Assembly (NCBI GenBank): GCA_025360015.1
Contig: JANYCZ010000002.1
Coordinates: 1 to 64,000, forward strand
Reading direction: 5' to 3'
DNA length: 64,000 nt
DNA from: Verrucomicrobiota bacterium
GTDB taxonomy: Bacteria > Verrucomicrobiota > Verrucomicrobiia > Verrucomicrobiales > Verrucomicrobiaceae
The position numbers were made by a program, and so were the translations under genes. The notes under the pieces were generated by a model. It had not been told where the DNA came from and ran no database searches. It saw only the letters and a list, made by a program, of their open reading frames with translations. Below are positions 35,931-43,667 of the stretch, piece by piece. The stretch's first letter is position 1, and every line of letters begins with the position of its first letter.

Positions 35931-35958
35931 TTGAACTTTGAACTTTGAACTTTAGAAC
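35931..35958. repeat. Heptamer tandem repeat upstream of rpe
   Basis: TTGAACT occurs three times in a row, followed by a degenerate TTAGAAC, ending 6 nt before the rpe start codon. Slippage here would change the spacing of the rpe promoter or ribosome-binding site. No conventional Shine-Dalgarno sequence is visible in between. Confidence 0.7.
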
Positions 35959-35964
35959 AACGCT

Positions 35965-36642
35965 ATGCACCATTCGACAAACCTCATCCTCCCCTCCCTG
36001 CTCGCTTCCGACTGGTCAAACATCGACGCCCAAGTCAAACGCGCCGCCACCGCCGGGGCGCAGTGGCTGCACCTGGATGTCATGGACGGCAACTTTGTGG
36101 ACAACATCTCCTTCGGTCCGCAGATGGTGCAGGTCGTGCGCAAGTGCAGCGCCGACATGTACCTCGACGTTCATCTCATGATCCACCGCCCGGACCACTA
36201 CCTGGAGCGCTTCATCAAAGCGGGCGCGCAGAACATCACCATCCATGTGGAGGCCAACTACGACACAGGCGTGGCCGAGACGCTGAAGCGCATCCGCGCG
36301 GCAGGGCTGCACTGCGGTCTGGCACTGCACCCCAACACCCCGTTTGAGGCCGCGCTGCCCTTTGTGAAGGACATCGACCTGCTGCTGGTGATGACGGTCG
36401 TGCCGGGCTTCGGCGGCCAGCCCTTCATGGAAAAGGAAACGATGCCCAAGCTGGCTGCGGCGCGTGATTACCGCGATGCCCATGGCCTGAGCTTCCACCT
36501 CGAAGTCGATGGCGGCATCTACACCAACACCGCCCCCATCGCCAAGCAGCACGGGGCCAATCTCTTCGTCTGCGGCACCTCCTCCTTCGGCCCGCCGGAC
36601 ATGAACCAGTCCATGCGCGATCTGGAGGCCTCGGTGGCGTAA
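35965..36642 (+). CDS. rpe: Ribulose-phosphate 3-epimerase
   Basis: This is a TIM-barrel enzyme of the pentose phosphate pathway that interconverts ribulose 5-phosphate and xylulose 5-phosphate. The 225-aa protein has LPSLLASDWSNI at the N-terminus, the metal and catalytic site WLHLDVMDGNFVDNISFG (two Asp), DVHLMIHRPDHYLERF, VMTVVPGFGGQPFMEK, and LEVDGGIYTNTAPI, which holds the second catalytic Asp. It stands alone on the plus strand between tadA and the convergent infC. Confidence 0.96.
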   Translation: MHHSTNLILPSLLASDWSNIDAQVKRAATAGAQWLHLDVMDGNFVDNISFGPQMVQVVRKCSADMYLDVHLMIHRPDHYLERFIKAGAQNITIHVEANYDTGVAETLKRIRAAGLHCGLALHPNTPFEAALPFVKDIDLLLVMTVVPGFGGQPFMEKETMPKLAAARDYRDAHGLSFHLEVDGGIYTNTAPIAKQHGANLFVCGTSSFGPPDMNQSMRDLEASVA

Positions 36643-36648
36643 AACGAA

Positions 36649-36676
36649 GAAGGGCAGGAAATGAATCCTGCCCTTC
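36649..36676. terminator. Shared terminator hairpin between convergent rpe and infC
   Basis: An 11-bp perfect stem (GAAGGGCAGGA / TCCTGCCCTTC) with a 6-nt loop lies 7 nt after the rpe stop and 18 nt after the infC stop. On the infC strand the stem is followed by TTCGTTTT, which gives a fair T-tract. On the rpe strand there is no T-run, so it is a better terminator for infC. Confidence 0.7.
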
Positions 36677-36693
36677 GTGGTCACTGGGAGTTA

Positions 36694-37791
36694 TTATTCA
36701 GCCGCAGGAGGCGGCGGCGCTTCAGCTTCCGCTGGTGGCGCAGCCTCTGCCGCTGGGGCGGCCTCTGCCGCTGGGGCGGCCTCTGCTGAAGGTACAGCCT
36801 CTGCTGGCGGTGCCGTGGCAGTGGCGGAGGTGTCACCATGATTTTCGCCATGCTGATCCTCGTGGTGATCGTCATGCTCATCATGCTTGTCCTCACGCGG
36901 ATCATGACCTTCCTCATGGAGGATGTCCTTGTTCTCGGTGACGCCTTTGAGATGCGTCTTGAACTTACGCTGGCGCTGGCGCTCGGGCAGCGGGCTGAGC
37001 TGCATGTTGATGTTGCGGCCTGCCATGCGCGGATCCTGATCGACGTGCCCCATGTTGATCAAGTCTGCCTTGATCTTCTTGGCCAGCAGGTGCCCGAGCT
37101 CCTGATGCGCCATCTGGCGACCACGGAACTGCAGCTGGATGCGTACCTTGTGTCCTTCCGCGAGGAAGTCTTCGGCGTGCGTGATCTTGATCAAGTAATC
37201 ATGCGGGTCGATGCCGATGCGGAATTTCATTTCCTTCACCTTGCCGCCCTTCTGGTGCTTGTGAGCCTCCTTCTTGTGCTTCTCCTGGATGTACTTGTAC
37301 TTGCCGTAATTGACAATTTTGCACACTGGCGGGTCCGCGTTCGGGGCCACTTCCACCAGGTCCAGACCACGCTCTTTGGCGATGCGAATGGCCTGCGCTG
37401 TGGGAATGATGCCGAGCTGATGATGGCCATCTTCTTCAACCACACGCACCTTCGGCGCACGGATGCGCTCATTGACACGGGTTTGATCGACAAAGCGACC
37501 GTTCGGGCGGTCGCGACCGCCGGGACGGCTGCCACCGGGGCGGAAGGCACCGCTTGATCCCTGATAGCCTCCAGCGGGGCGGGCCGGGCCTGTCGGCCGC
37601 GGTGCTCCTAGGGCAGGTCCCGCTGGGCGCGGCCCTGCTGCCGGGCCGGGCGCTGAACTGGCGGGTCCGGACGGTCCCGCCGGGCCCGCAGGCCTCAGTG
37701 GGCCGGCTGGGCCTGGGCCGCCTGTGCCTTGATTTTGCTGGGGACGTGGCGCAAAATTGCCGCCGCTCAACTGCTGGAATGGATTGCTTAT
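36694..37791 (-). CDS. infC: Translation initiation factor IF-3 with long disordered N- and C-terminal tails, probable AUA start
   Basis: IF-3 binds the 30S subunit and proofreads start codon and initiator tRNA choice. The core has VNERIRAPKVRVVEEDGHHQLGI, RGLDLVEVAPNADPPVCKI, DYGKY-like NYGKYKYIQEK and GHKVRIQLQFRGRQMAH. Before it lie ~110 Pro/Gly/Ala/Arg-rich residues; after it come a His/Asp/Glu-rich segment and ~45 Ala/Pro/Glu-rich residues. No ATG or GTG start precedes the core. A TTG at 37770 has no nearby ribosome-binding site, while an in-frame ATA at 37791 has GGAGG exactly 6 nt upstream. infC genes classically use AUU, AUC or AUA, which IF-3 itself discriminates against, so the ATA is preferred. 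Confidence 0.93.
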   Translation of the reverse strand: MSNPFQQLSGGNFAPRPQQNQGTGGPGPAGPLRPAGPAGPSGPASSAPGPAAGPRPAGPALGAPRPTGPARPAGGYQGSSGAFRPGGSRPGGRDRPNGRFVDQTRVNERIRAPKVRVVEEDGHHQLGIIPTAQAIRIAKERGLDLVEVAPNADPPVCKIVNYGKYKYIQEKHKKEAHKHQKGGKVKEMKFRIGIDPHDYLIKITHAEDFLAEGHKVRIQLQFRGRQMAHQELGHLLAKKIKADLINMGHVDQDPRMAGRNINMQLSPLPERQRQRKFKTHLKGVTENKDILHEEGHDPREDKHDEHDDHHEDQHGENHGDTSATATAPPAEAVPSAEAAPAAEAAPAAEAAPPAEAEAPPPPAAE

Positions 37792-37802
37792 AAAATACCT
37801 CC
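37792..37802 (-). promoter_or_regulatory. Strong ribosome-binding site placing the infC start at ATA
   Basis: GGAGG occupies 37798-37802 on the minus strand, 6 nt before the ATA codon at 37791-37789. The next candidate start codon, TTG at 37770, lies 27 nt from this site, which is too far for normal initiation. Confidence 0.65.
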
Positions 37803-38504
37803 GGGTGTGTTCAGAACTCCAGGACGCCCTTTGGCAGGCACCTGGAAAATTATTGGGAAAAGACGCGCTGAAAAAATCATATCAACGCGAACTTACTTCC
37901 GACATGCATGCGCCTGCTGCCTCCCGATCATGCGGGGTGTGTGGACGCGACAAAGAAAAAATCATGCAGGAAAAAGTCAGATAAAAAGCGCTTTCAGTGA
38001 AAGCCGCTGGCGGAGCCGTGGACTCAAACGCTGTCCATAGGTAACGACTTTCACGAGATTCAGCAAGCCGATTTATTTTCCTACGACAAATCTCAGGGAA
38101 ACGCTGATTCAGCCCAAATTGTCGAAACCCGCCCCTTTCCCGATCCCGCAGCCCCCCCTGGCGAACCCACAACCCCATTCCCCTCCCCTCTCGCCGCCGC
38201 CCCTCTGACTCCAACGTCCCGGGCCACCCCGGCGCTAGCCGGGACCTCAGCCATCCCTGCCCTGTCCCGCATCTGAGTCCGATAAAGGGGCCACCGGAAG
38301 TCGATTCGCGGCACTCAATGATCAGCAGCATCAAATTCGTGCTCCTCACCAGTCGTCGCACCGTCCTTTATGACGCATTGATTTACAATAACTTTCGACA
38401 GGTGTGGGCACATAATGCCTGGCATGTTTTCTGACTGGCATCTTTTTTTCCGATCTTTGTGTCGCTCCTGTGCACCTGCTCTCGTAAAGATGGCCGTTCT
38501 GTGC
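37803..38504. other. Intergenic region upstream of infC; C-rich tract and hairpin, no gene
   Basis: I see no supported gene in this 702-bp stretch. The part near 37860-37990 is AT-rich on the infC strand and probably carries the infC promoter. Around 38100-38270 the plus strand is strongly C-rich. A 7-bp stem (GTCCCGG at 38216-38222 with CCGGGAC at 38239-38245) lies in this tract. The far end (from 38409) carries the left repeat of the hypothetical cassette described separately. Confidence 0.4.
38409..38443. repeat. REP-like repeat, CACATAATGCCTGGCAT then TGACTGGCATCT
   Basis: CACATAATGCCTGGCAT (38409-38425) is followed by CTGACTGGCATCT (38431-38443). CACATAATG-CTGGCATCT also occurs at 39867-39885, and a diverged form near 40744. 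The first half recurs inverted at 39570-39585. These copies bracket the two hypothetical membrane-anchored genes between 38.5 and 40.8 kb. Confidence 0.6.
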
Positions 38505-39476
38505 TCATTTCCGGCGGATGGTAAGCAGCACCGCCAACAGGACCAATGCCACACAGATGACAAGCCATACTGGCTGAAGCGACCTGCCTTGCTCCGCTGG
38601 AGACGCAGAAGGTTCAGACTGCTGTGCGGATGCTTGGGTGTTGTTGATCTCAACTTTTTCCCCTCCCAGCTCCGCCATTGGAGGATAACCCGGAGGCAGC
38701 CTCACTCCGAGCTCCACCAGCTTCCGCCGATATGGCGCAGCCTCCGGGCTCTTCAGCCACCAGTTCTGGGCTCTCTCGATCCAGCCAGGCTCCCCTTTTG
38801 GAAAGGACTTGAGTTCCGCCGCAATTCCAGGCATGTTTCTCAGCACGCTGATCAAGGCACTCGTCATGTAGAATTGGAGCTCTTGAGTTTCATACACCAC
38901 TGGCGGCCGCGGGCGGTCCTTGGGGAAGGCATCCGGGTTGCGCCGGTCAAAAAGAAAGCGCCCGAACTGCACGATGCTGTCGTCATTCGCCAGAATTGTC
39001 AGATCGCTGATTCTGTTGAACCGGATTTGATCCACTAGAGGTGTTTCCATCGAGCTTTCGATGTGATCGCCAATGTAACGTGCCAGCCCCGGCATCTGCC
39101 TCAGCCGATCGAGAACCCTTTTCTTCACCTCCTCGTTCAGACGCCGCCTTTCTTCATCCGAAGAGATGGTAGCGATACCGGCCAGTGCTGGATCATGAGA
39201 CTCCACTCCAAATCTGTTTCCATCGGCTTTCCGGTACAGATCGAACAGAAGATCGGGCTCACGAAGTTCAAACGCCTGGTCGATCAAGCTGTAATCCCGC
39301 TTCTGAACGATGAGTCTGTAGGCCTTGTATCCCTCGTCATAAGTCCACATCGGCCCATGAGAATTGAAGTCCTGTGCCAGTCCGCGGCTGCCGCCGGAAT
39401 AGAGCAGCAGCAAACAAAGCACCCGCTTCATCCCGCCTGCAAAATGGATTGAAAAATTCATGTTTGGTTTGTTCAC
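38505..39476 (-). CDS. Hypothetical exported protein with C-terminal membrane anchor
   Basis: The 323-aa product has an N-terminal signal peptide (VLCLLLLYSGGSRGLAQ), a mostly helical, charged domain of ~230 residues, a Ser/Gln/Pro-rich spacer and one C-terminal transmembrane helix ending LLTIRRK, so most of the protein should face the periplasm. The start could be the ATG at 39476 or one at 39467. I do not recognise the family. The same architecture (signal, ectodomain, Ser/Pro linker, one helix, basic end) appears in the next gene on this strand at 39953. Inverted repeats lie on both sides. Confidence 0.7.
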   Translation of the reverse strand: MNKPNMNFSIHFAGGMKRVLCLLLLYSGGSRGLAQDFNSHGPMWTYDEGYKAYRLIVQKRDYSLIDQAFELREPDLLFDLYRKADGNRFGVESHDPALAGIATISSDEERRRLNEEVKKRVLDRLRQMPGLARYIGDHIESSMETPLVDQIRFNRISDLTILANDDSIVQFGRFLFDRRNPDAFPKDRPRPPVVYETQELQFYMTSALISVLRNMPGIAAELKSFPKGEPGWIERAQNWWLKSPEAAPYRRKLVELGVRLPPGYPPMAELGGEKVEINNTQASAQQSEPSASPAEQGRSLQPVWLVICVALVLLAVLLTIRRK

Positions 39477-39569
39477 TTTTTAAACGTGGCAATCCTGTCA
39501 CGCTCGAATTTGTTCAGCAGGCCCGGCAGCATCAGCCTCTTTTTGCCCACCATGTCTGACATCAACAAA

Positions 39570-39585
39570 CATGCCAGGCAATATG
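39570..39585. repeat. Inverted copy of the CATAATGCCTGGCATG repeat
   Basis: CATGCCAGGCAATATG is the reverse complement of the 38411-38426 sequence with one mismatch. The pair encloses the 38505-39476 gene. Because the core is itself palindromic, only the outer bases set the orientation. Confidence 0.5.
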
Positions 39586-39866
39586 TAGAGCATAGGCGGC
39601 TCAGAGCATTGATTTGCAATGCGTCTGCTCGTTCCCTGTGTTGCCGCCGCAGTTGCGCGGAGTCAGGGCAAAGGATGCCGGTTTCCCAGCCCAGCAGTCC
39701 CATCCGCTCCGTTCAGCTAGACCCTTCAGCCGCGCAGCTTCTAGCACGACGTTTTCTCTGCCATCTCAGCCAACATGCCTCGTTTCTCCTCAAATCCCCG
39801 CCGCAGCAAGCGTAGCCGATGCTGATTCATGGGGTTGTAAATCAATTGTTTGTGCGTCATCCCCCT

Positions 39867-39921
39867 CACATAATGACTGGCATCTGTTTTTAGTCCTTTT
39901 GTCAAGTATTTGCACCCTGAC
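39867..39921. repeat. Left end repeat of a possible 0.9-kb cassette
   Basis: CACATAATGACTGGCATCT (39867-39885) is followed by a 24-bp block at 39898-39921 whose reverse complement occurs at 40800-40823 with one mismatch. The repeat lies just outside the 3' end of the 39953-40720 gene. Confidence 0.65.
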
Positions 39922-39952
39922 TCCATCGCACTCATTTTACCAAAATTTGCAC

Positions 39953-40720
39953 CTACTTCCGCTTCTTGAACAACAACCACAGCAGGCCAATCGCTACCAC
40001 GATCAACACGACGAGAATGCTCCATGGTGTTGATGAAGTTGGTTCTCTGTTCGGTGAGTTTGGAGCTGGCTTTGTCTCAGATGCCTTTTTCAATACCATC
40101 GATTTTGGAGTATCGGCATTTTTAACCGTCTGCGATGAAGACTGAGTTACAGGGGATGAGACTGAGGATTGACGAGGCTGATTTCCCGTGAGGTCGAATG
40201 AGGTGTTCAAGCCTTTGCCGGTTTGAAGTGGGTTGCCTGCTCCGTCACGGCCTGGAATCCATTCAATGAACAGCTTGGCACCGCTTCTCCAGTCATCACC
40301 GAATGCGTCATTGAGAGCGAGGTTGAATTCTACGCTTTCATTGGGCTTAATCACTAATCTGCTGCGTTTTCCCGGAGTGTCTAGAATGGACTCAGAAGTG
40401 ATAAACCCCGACCATGGTAACTTTGGAGTTATCTCTCTATCGGAAGAATCGAGCATTATGAAAGCTAGCGCCATTGTTGGACCTGTATTCTGAAAATGCA
40501 CGTCTGACTGATTGCGGTTTGAAACTTTGCACTTCACCTGCATGCCTACAGGACTGGCCGTTTTTTCAAAGCGAACCGCAAGTTCAACACCGTCTTTTGA
40601 GATGACGAATTCGTCGGAAGCAACTGCTTGTGCGACGTTCATCACGCCAAAAGTGAGTAGACCAATAAGTAGAGCAATCATTGCTTCAAAATGTGCCAGC
40701 ATTCGTGATTTCATAAACAT
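39953..40720 (-). CDS. Hypothetical exported protein with C-terminal membrane anchor, inside inverted repeats
   Basis: The 255-aa product has a signal peptide (ALLIGLLTFGVMNVAQAVA), a beta-rich ectodomain (VRFEKTASPVGMQVKCKVSNRNQSDVHFQNTG in parts, similar to immunoglobulin-like strands), a Ser/Thr/Pro/Lys linker of ~60 residues and a C-terminal helix ending LLFKKRK. No catalytic motif is visible and I know no family name. Base composition is less GC-rich than the neighbours. Inverted 24-bp repeats at 39898-39921 and 40800-40823 enclose it, with 31-79 bp of spacing. Confidence 0.7.
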   Translation of the reverse strand: MFMKSRMLAHFEAMIALLIGLLTFGVMNVAQAVASDEFVISKDGVELAVRFEKTASPVGMQVKCKVSNRNQSDVHFQNTGPTMALAFIMLDSSDREITPKLPWSGFITSESILDTPGKRSRLVIKPNESVEFNLALNDAFGDDWRSGAKLFIEWIPGRDGAGNPLQTGKGLNTSFDLTGNQPRQSSVSSPVTQSSSQTVKNADTPKSMVLKKASETKPAPNSPNREPTSSTPWSILVVLIVVAIGLLWLLFKKRK

Positions 40721-40743
40721 GCCATGGTGTTATGCGCCCATAT

Positions 40744-40823
40744 TGACTGCCATCTTTTTTCTTTTCTGTAGCGTTTTGTCAACTATTTGGGGAAATGGGG
40801 TCAGGGTGCAAATTCTTGACAAA
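40744..40823. repeat. Right end repeat with 15-nt-arm hairpin
   Basis: TGACTGCCATCT at 40744-40755 resembles the left-end repeats. TTTGTCAACTATTTG (40775-40789) can pair with CAAATTCTTGACAAA (40809-40823) at 13 of 15 positions, across a loop containing GGGGTCAGGGTG. The 24-bp block 40800-40823 is the inverted partner of 39898-39921. The motif GGGGTCAGG...CTTGA resembles sequences I associate with REP/IS200-type palindromes, but that link is only a recollection. Confidence 0.6.
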
Positions 40824-40945
40824 TGGCACATAATCATGATTCGGCCTTATGCAAAAAGTCTATGAGCGCTTCGGAGGCTTCCGCAAGGGCCTTCTACACG
40901 TCCAGCCAGCGCAGTTGCTGGCTGACACTGAAAACCAGCCGCTGC

Positions 40946-41224
40946 TCAGTGGTCTTTCCCACAGACGCGGCACATGAACCGGTTTCCCCGGTCAGGGATC
41001 TCATAGCTTTTCCCGCCGCAAAAGGGGCAGTTCACCGCCACGCAGTTGCGCACGAACCAGCGGGTGGCCATGGCCAGGGCCAGCCCACCCACCAGCATCG
41101 TCACCAGGGGCGGGATGCGGTGAAACTCCAGCCAGTTCCAGATCGTGACCACGAAGCCGCAGAAGGCCCCGAACGCCAGAACAGGCCCGAAGAAGCTGAG
41201 AACAAAATGGCGCGAGGAACTCAT
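40946..41224 (-). CDS. Small membrane protein with C-terminal zinc ribbon
   Basis: The 92-aa product has two predicted transmembrane helices (VLSFFGPVLAFGAFCGFVVTIW and IPPLVTMLVGGLALAMATRWF) followed by a four-Cys zinc ribbon (NCPFCGGKSYE and MCRVCGKDH). It ends 5 nt before the aroE stop in coordinates, lying downstream of aroE in the same orientation, so the two may be co-transcribed. A second protein with two helices plus a Cys ribbon is encoded at 43257. Function unknown. Confidence 0.75.
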   Translation of the reverse strand: MSSSRHFVLSFFGPVLAFGAFCGFVVTIWNWLEFHRIPPLVTMLVGGLALAMATRWFVRNCVAVNCPFCGGKSYEIPDRGNRFMCRVCGKDH

Positions 41225-41229
41225 TCGAT

Positions 41230-42156
41230 TCAGGTACTCAATCCCACCATCGCGGCATTCTGCAAGCCTTCCCGCATAACTTTCAGCGGTGCCGGCCGGT
41301 CAAACCAGTGCTCAAACGAGATCGCCCCCTGGTGCAGCAGCAGGCTGAGGCCGCCCACCGTCTGCGCGCCTGCCAGCCGGGCCTCCGCCAGCAGCGGCGT
41401 CTCGCCATCCGCACGATAGACCATGTCAAAAACGAGGTGCCGTGCTTGCAGCGCATCTTGGGGAAACAGCGCAGCGTCGCCGGGCTTCATGCCGAGTGAC
41501 GTGGCATTCACGATCAGGTCCACCCCGGCCAGAGCCTCTCTTAAGGCACCGTCATGCCAGGGCACCACGGCGACCTCGGCACCGACTCCCAGCGCCCGGA
41601 TCTCCCCCGCCACGGCTTCCGCCTTGGCATGGGAGCGATTCACCAACAGCAGCTTTTGGCAGCCGCTGAGCGCGCTCTGCACCGCCACCGCCCGCCCGGC
41701 ACCACCGCCTGCACCGAGGATGAGCACGCGTAGATCCTGAATGTCTGCGCCAAACGCCTCTTTGACACTGCGCAGGAAGCCGGGGCCATCGCTGTTGTAG
41801 CCGTGCAGCCTGCCCGCGCGGATGGCCAAGGTGTTCACCGCGCCAAGTTGCCGCGCCAGCGGATCGAGCACGTCCACGGCATCCAGCGCTTCAAATTTGT
41901 GTGGAATGGTGATGTTCACCCCGAGAAAGCCGCAGGCGGCAAACTGCCGGAACGCCGCCGCCACCTGCCCCACCGGCACCTGCACGCGGATGTATTGCGC
42001 ATCGATCCCGCAGCTCTGCAGCGCCGGATTGTGCATCTGCGGACTGCGCGAATGGCCGATGGGATCGCCAATCACCGCCAGCCGCGCGGGCGGCGTGAAG
42101 CGCCCGGCCGCCGCCTGCCAGTCCATCAAATCCTCGAACGATAAAAAATCTCCCAC
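41230..42156 (-). CDS. aroE: Shikimate dehydrogenase
   Basis: This NADPH-dependent enzyme reduces 3-dehydroshikimate in aromatic amino acid biosynthesis. Shikimate-site residues are in GHSRSPQMHN, VNITIPHKFEA (Lys87) and GYNSDGPGF (Asp123). The dinucleotide fold is LILGAGGGAGRAVA, followed by NATSLGMKPGD and the closing GGLSLLLHQGAISFEHW. At 308 aa it is longer than E. coli AroE (272 aa), mostly at the N-terminus, where the first ~22 residues precede the usual beginning. Confidence 0.95.
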   Translation of the reverse strand: MGDFLSFEDLMDWQAAAGRFTPPARLAVIGDPIGHSRSPQMHNPALQSCGIDAQYIRVQVPVGQVAAAFRQFAACGFLGVNITIPHKFEALDAVDVLDPLARQLGAVNTLAIRAGRLHGYNSDGPGFLRSVKEAFGADIQDLRVLILGAGGGAGRAVAVQSALSGCQKLLLVNRSHAKAEAVAGEIRALGVGAEVAVVPWHDGALREALAGVDLIVNATSLGMKPGDAALFPQDALQARHLVFDMVYRADGETPLLAEARLAGAQTVGGLSLLLHQGAISFEHWFDRPAPLKVMREGLQNAAMVGLST

Positions 42157-42281
42157 GCCGCAGACATGCCGCAGAACTGCGGGCTGTCAAAGCTGCGCGC
42201 AATTTTCCCGCTCGACATCCCGTTCCTTCCGCGCTGCAATCAGCGTTCTCTGTTCTCGTTTCCCAACCAGCCCACCCATCC

Positions 42282-43145
42282 ATGCGCCTCCTCGTTCCCC
42301 TGCTCACTCTCGCCGTCTCTGCGGCCCTCTTTCTCGCCCAGGCCGCTGACACCGCCGTCAAGCCCCTGCGCGTCCTCATTGTCGCCGGCGGCTGCTGCCA
42401 CGAGTATGACAAGCAGCACCTCGTGCTGAAAGAAGGCATCGAAGCCCGCCTCAACGCCATCGTGGATGTCGCTTACAATCCCGACAAGACCACCAAGGCC
42501 ACCTTTGAGATCTACAAGGCCAAGGACTGGGCCAAAGACTTCGACGTCATCATTCACGACGAATGCAGCGCCGACGTCACCGATCCCGCCTATGTCGCCG
42601 CCATTCTCGATGCCCACAAGGCTGGCAAGCCCGCCATCAATCTCCACTGCGCCATGCACAGCTACCGCTGGGGCAACTTCCGCGAGCCTGTGAAAGCCGG
42701 CTCCGACAACTCCGGCTGGTATGAAATGCTCGGCCTGCAATCCACCGGCCACGGCCCGCAGGAGCCCATCGCCATCAGCTTCACCGACAAAACCCACCCC
42801 ATCACCCAGGGCCTGGAAAACTGGACCACCATCAAGGAAGAGCTCTACAACAACGTCCAGATCCTCACCGGCAAGGCTTTGGCCACCGGCGTGCAGATCG
42901 TGCCACCCAAAGCCAAGAAAGGCGAAACCCTGCCCCCCGATGCCAAGCCCACCGAAGCCACCAGCGTCGTCGCCTGGACCAATGAATTCGGCCCGAACAA
43001 GACCAAAATCTTCAGCACCACCATCGGCCACAACACCCTCACCGTCGGCGATGCCCGCTACCTGGACCTCATCACCCGCGCCATCCTCTGGACCACCGGC
43101 CACATCGACGAAAAGGGCAAGGCTCTGCCAGGATACGGGAAGTAA
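42282..43145 (+). CDS. Secreted ThuA-like protein
   Basis: The 287-aa product has a signal peptide (MRLLVPLLTLAVSAALFLAQA) and a ThuA-type glutamine-amidotransferase-like fold: VLIVAGGCCHEYDKQ, FDVIIHDECSADV, INLHCAMHSYRWG and FTDKTHPITQGLENW, then VVAWTNEFG and TTIGHNTLTVGDARYLDLITRAILWTTG. ThuA-like domains are common in Verrucomicrobia and Planctomycetes next to carbohydrate-active and Gfo/Idh genes and are thought to act in sugar metabolism; the reaction is not settled. The gene is divergent from aroE and ends at a strong terminator. Confidence 0.88.
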   Translation: MRLLVPLLTLAVSAALFLAQAADTAVKPLRVLIVAGGCCHEYDKQHLVLKEGIEARLNAIVDVAYNPDKTTKATFEIYKAKDWAKDFDVIIHDECSADVTDPAYVAAILDAHKAGKPAINLHCAMHSYRWGNFREPVKAGSDNSGWYEMLGLQSTGHGPQEPIAISFTDKTHPITQGLENWTTIKEELYNNVQILTGKALATGVQIVPPKAKKGETLPPDAKPTEATSVVAWTNEFGPNKTKIFSTTIGHNTLTVGDARYLDLITRAILWTTGHIDEKGKALPGYGK

Positions 43146-43165
43146 GACATCACCCATTTTCGCGA

Positions 43166-43204
43166 ATGCCCGGAGGTCACCCCCTCCGGGCATTTTGCTT
43201 TTTC
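43166..43204 (+). terminator. Intrinsic terminator after the ThuA-like gene
   Basis: An 11-bp perfect stem (ATGCCCGGAGG / CCTCCGGGCAT) with a 6-nt loop is followed by a T-rich run (TTTTGCTTTTTC, sharing the first T with the stem). It lies about 20 nt beyond the stop codon. Confidence 0.88.
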
Positions 43205-43256
43205 AGATTTATCGTTTTTAGTTTCGTCTATCGATCCGCAAACCAGCCACCTCTCC

Positions 43257-43589
43257 ATGCTGCCCACCGTTGAATCCTACCCCACGCGCTTTGAGGCGGA
43301 CTGGCGGGACTACCGGCGGCGTGCGCGGTTGGCATGGATTACCATTTTAGGCGGCCTGCCTCTCTGCTATTTTTTTCAGGCCACCGGGACTCCAGCAGTC
43401 ATTTGGTTTATCGTGTACGTCGGGGCTGTTGTCTGGCGGGAAGGCTGGGGCTGCCCACAGTGTGGCAACAATTTTTTCTGCAATCCAGCTTTCAGAAACT
43501 CCTTCACACACAAATGTGTGAACTGCAGCCTGCGGAAATGGGAGGGTTCATCATTTGATAAAGAATCCTGGTGGGAAAAGTTCATGTGA
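43257..43589 (+). CDS. Small membrane protein with Cys-rich (zinc ribbon) end
   Basis: The 110-aa product has two hydrophobic helices (LAWITILGGLPLCYFF and TPAVIWFIVYVGAVVW) and then GCPQCGNNFFCNP and KCVNCSLRKWE, so a four-Cys zinc site is likely. The layout mirrors the unrelated-looking protein at 40946. No family is recognised. The ATG follows the ThuA terminator by 52 nt. Confidence 0.65.
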   Translation: MLPTVESYPTRFEADWRDYRRRARLAWITILGGLPLCYFFQATGTPAVIWFIVYVGAVVWREGWGCPQCGNNFFCNPAFRNSFTHKCVNCSLRKWEGSSFDKESWWEKFM

Positions 43590-43667
43590 TCACACAGGAG
43601 GTTTTGTTTTCGTCATTGAATGGTTGCAAGCCGAGCAGACGTATCACTTTTCGTTCGTCATCCCCAC

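Larger units (their letters stand above)
39477..39952. other. Intergenic region between two hypothetical anchored-protein genes
   Basis: No gene is supported in these 476 bp. The region holds the inverted repeat at 39570-39585 and the left boundary repeat at 39867-39921 of the next gene, and otherwise no feature that I can name. GC content appears lower than in the flanking operons. Confidence 0.4.

Noticed and set aside
37768..37770. TTG as the infC start codon
   Set aside because: No ribosome-binding site lies near it, whereas an in-frame ATA 21 nt upstream has GGAGG at 6-nt spacing. Not ruled out experimentally.
37882..38361. Minus-strand frame of 159 codons upstream of infC
   Set aside because: It is Arg/Gly-rich, derived from the C-rich tract, and lacks any plausible start context or motif.
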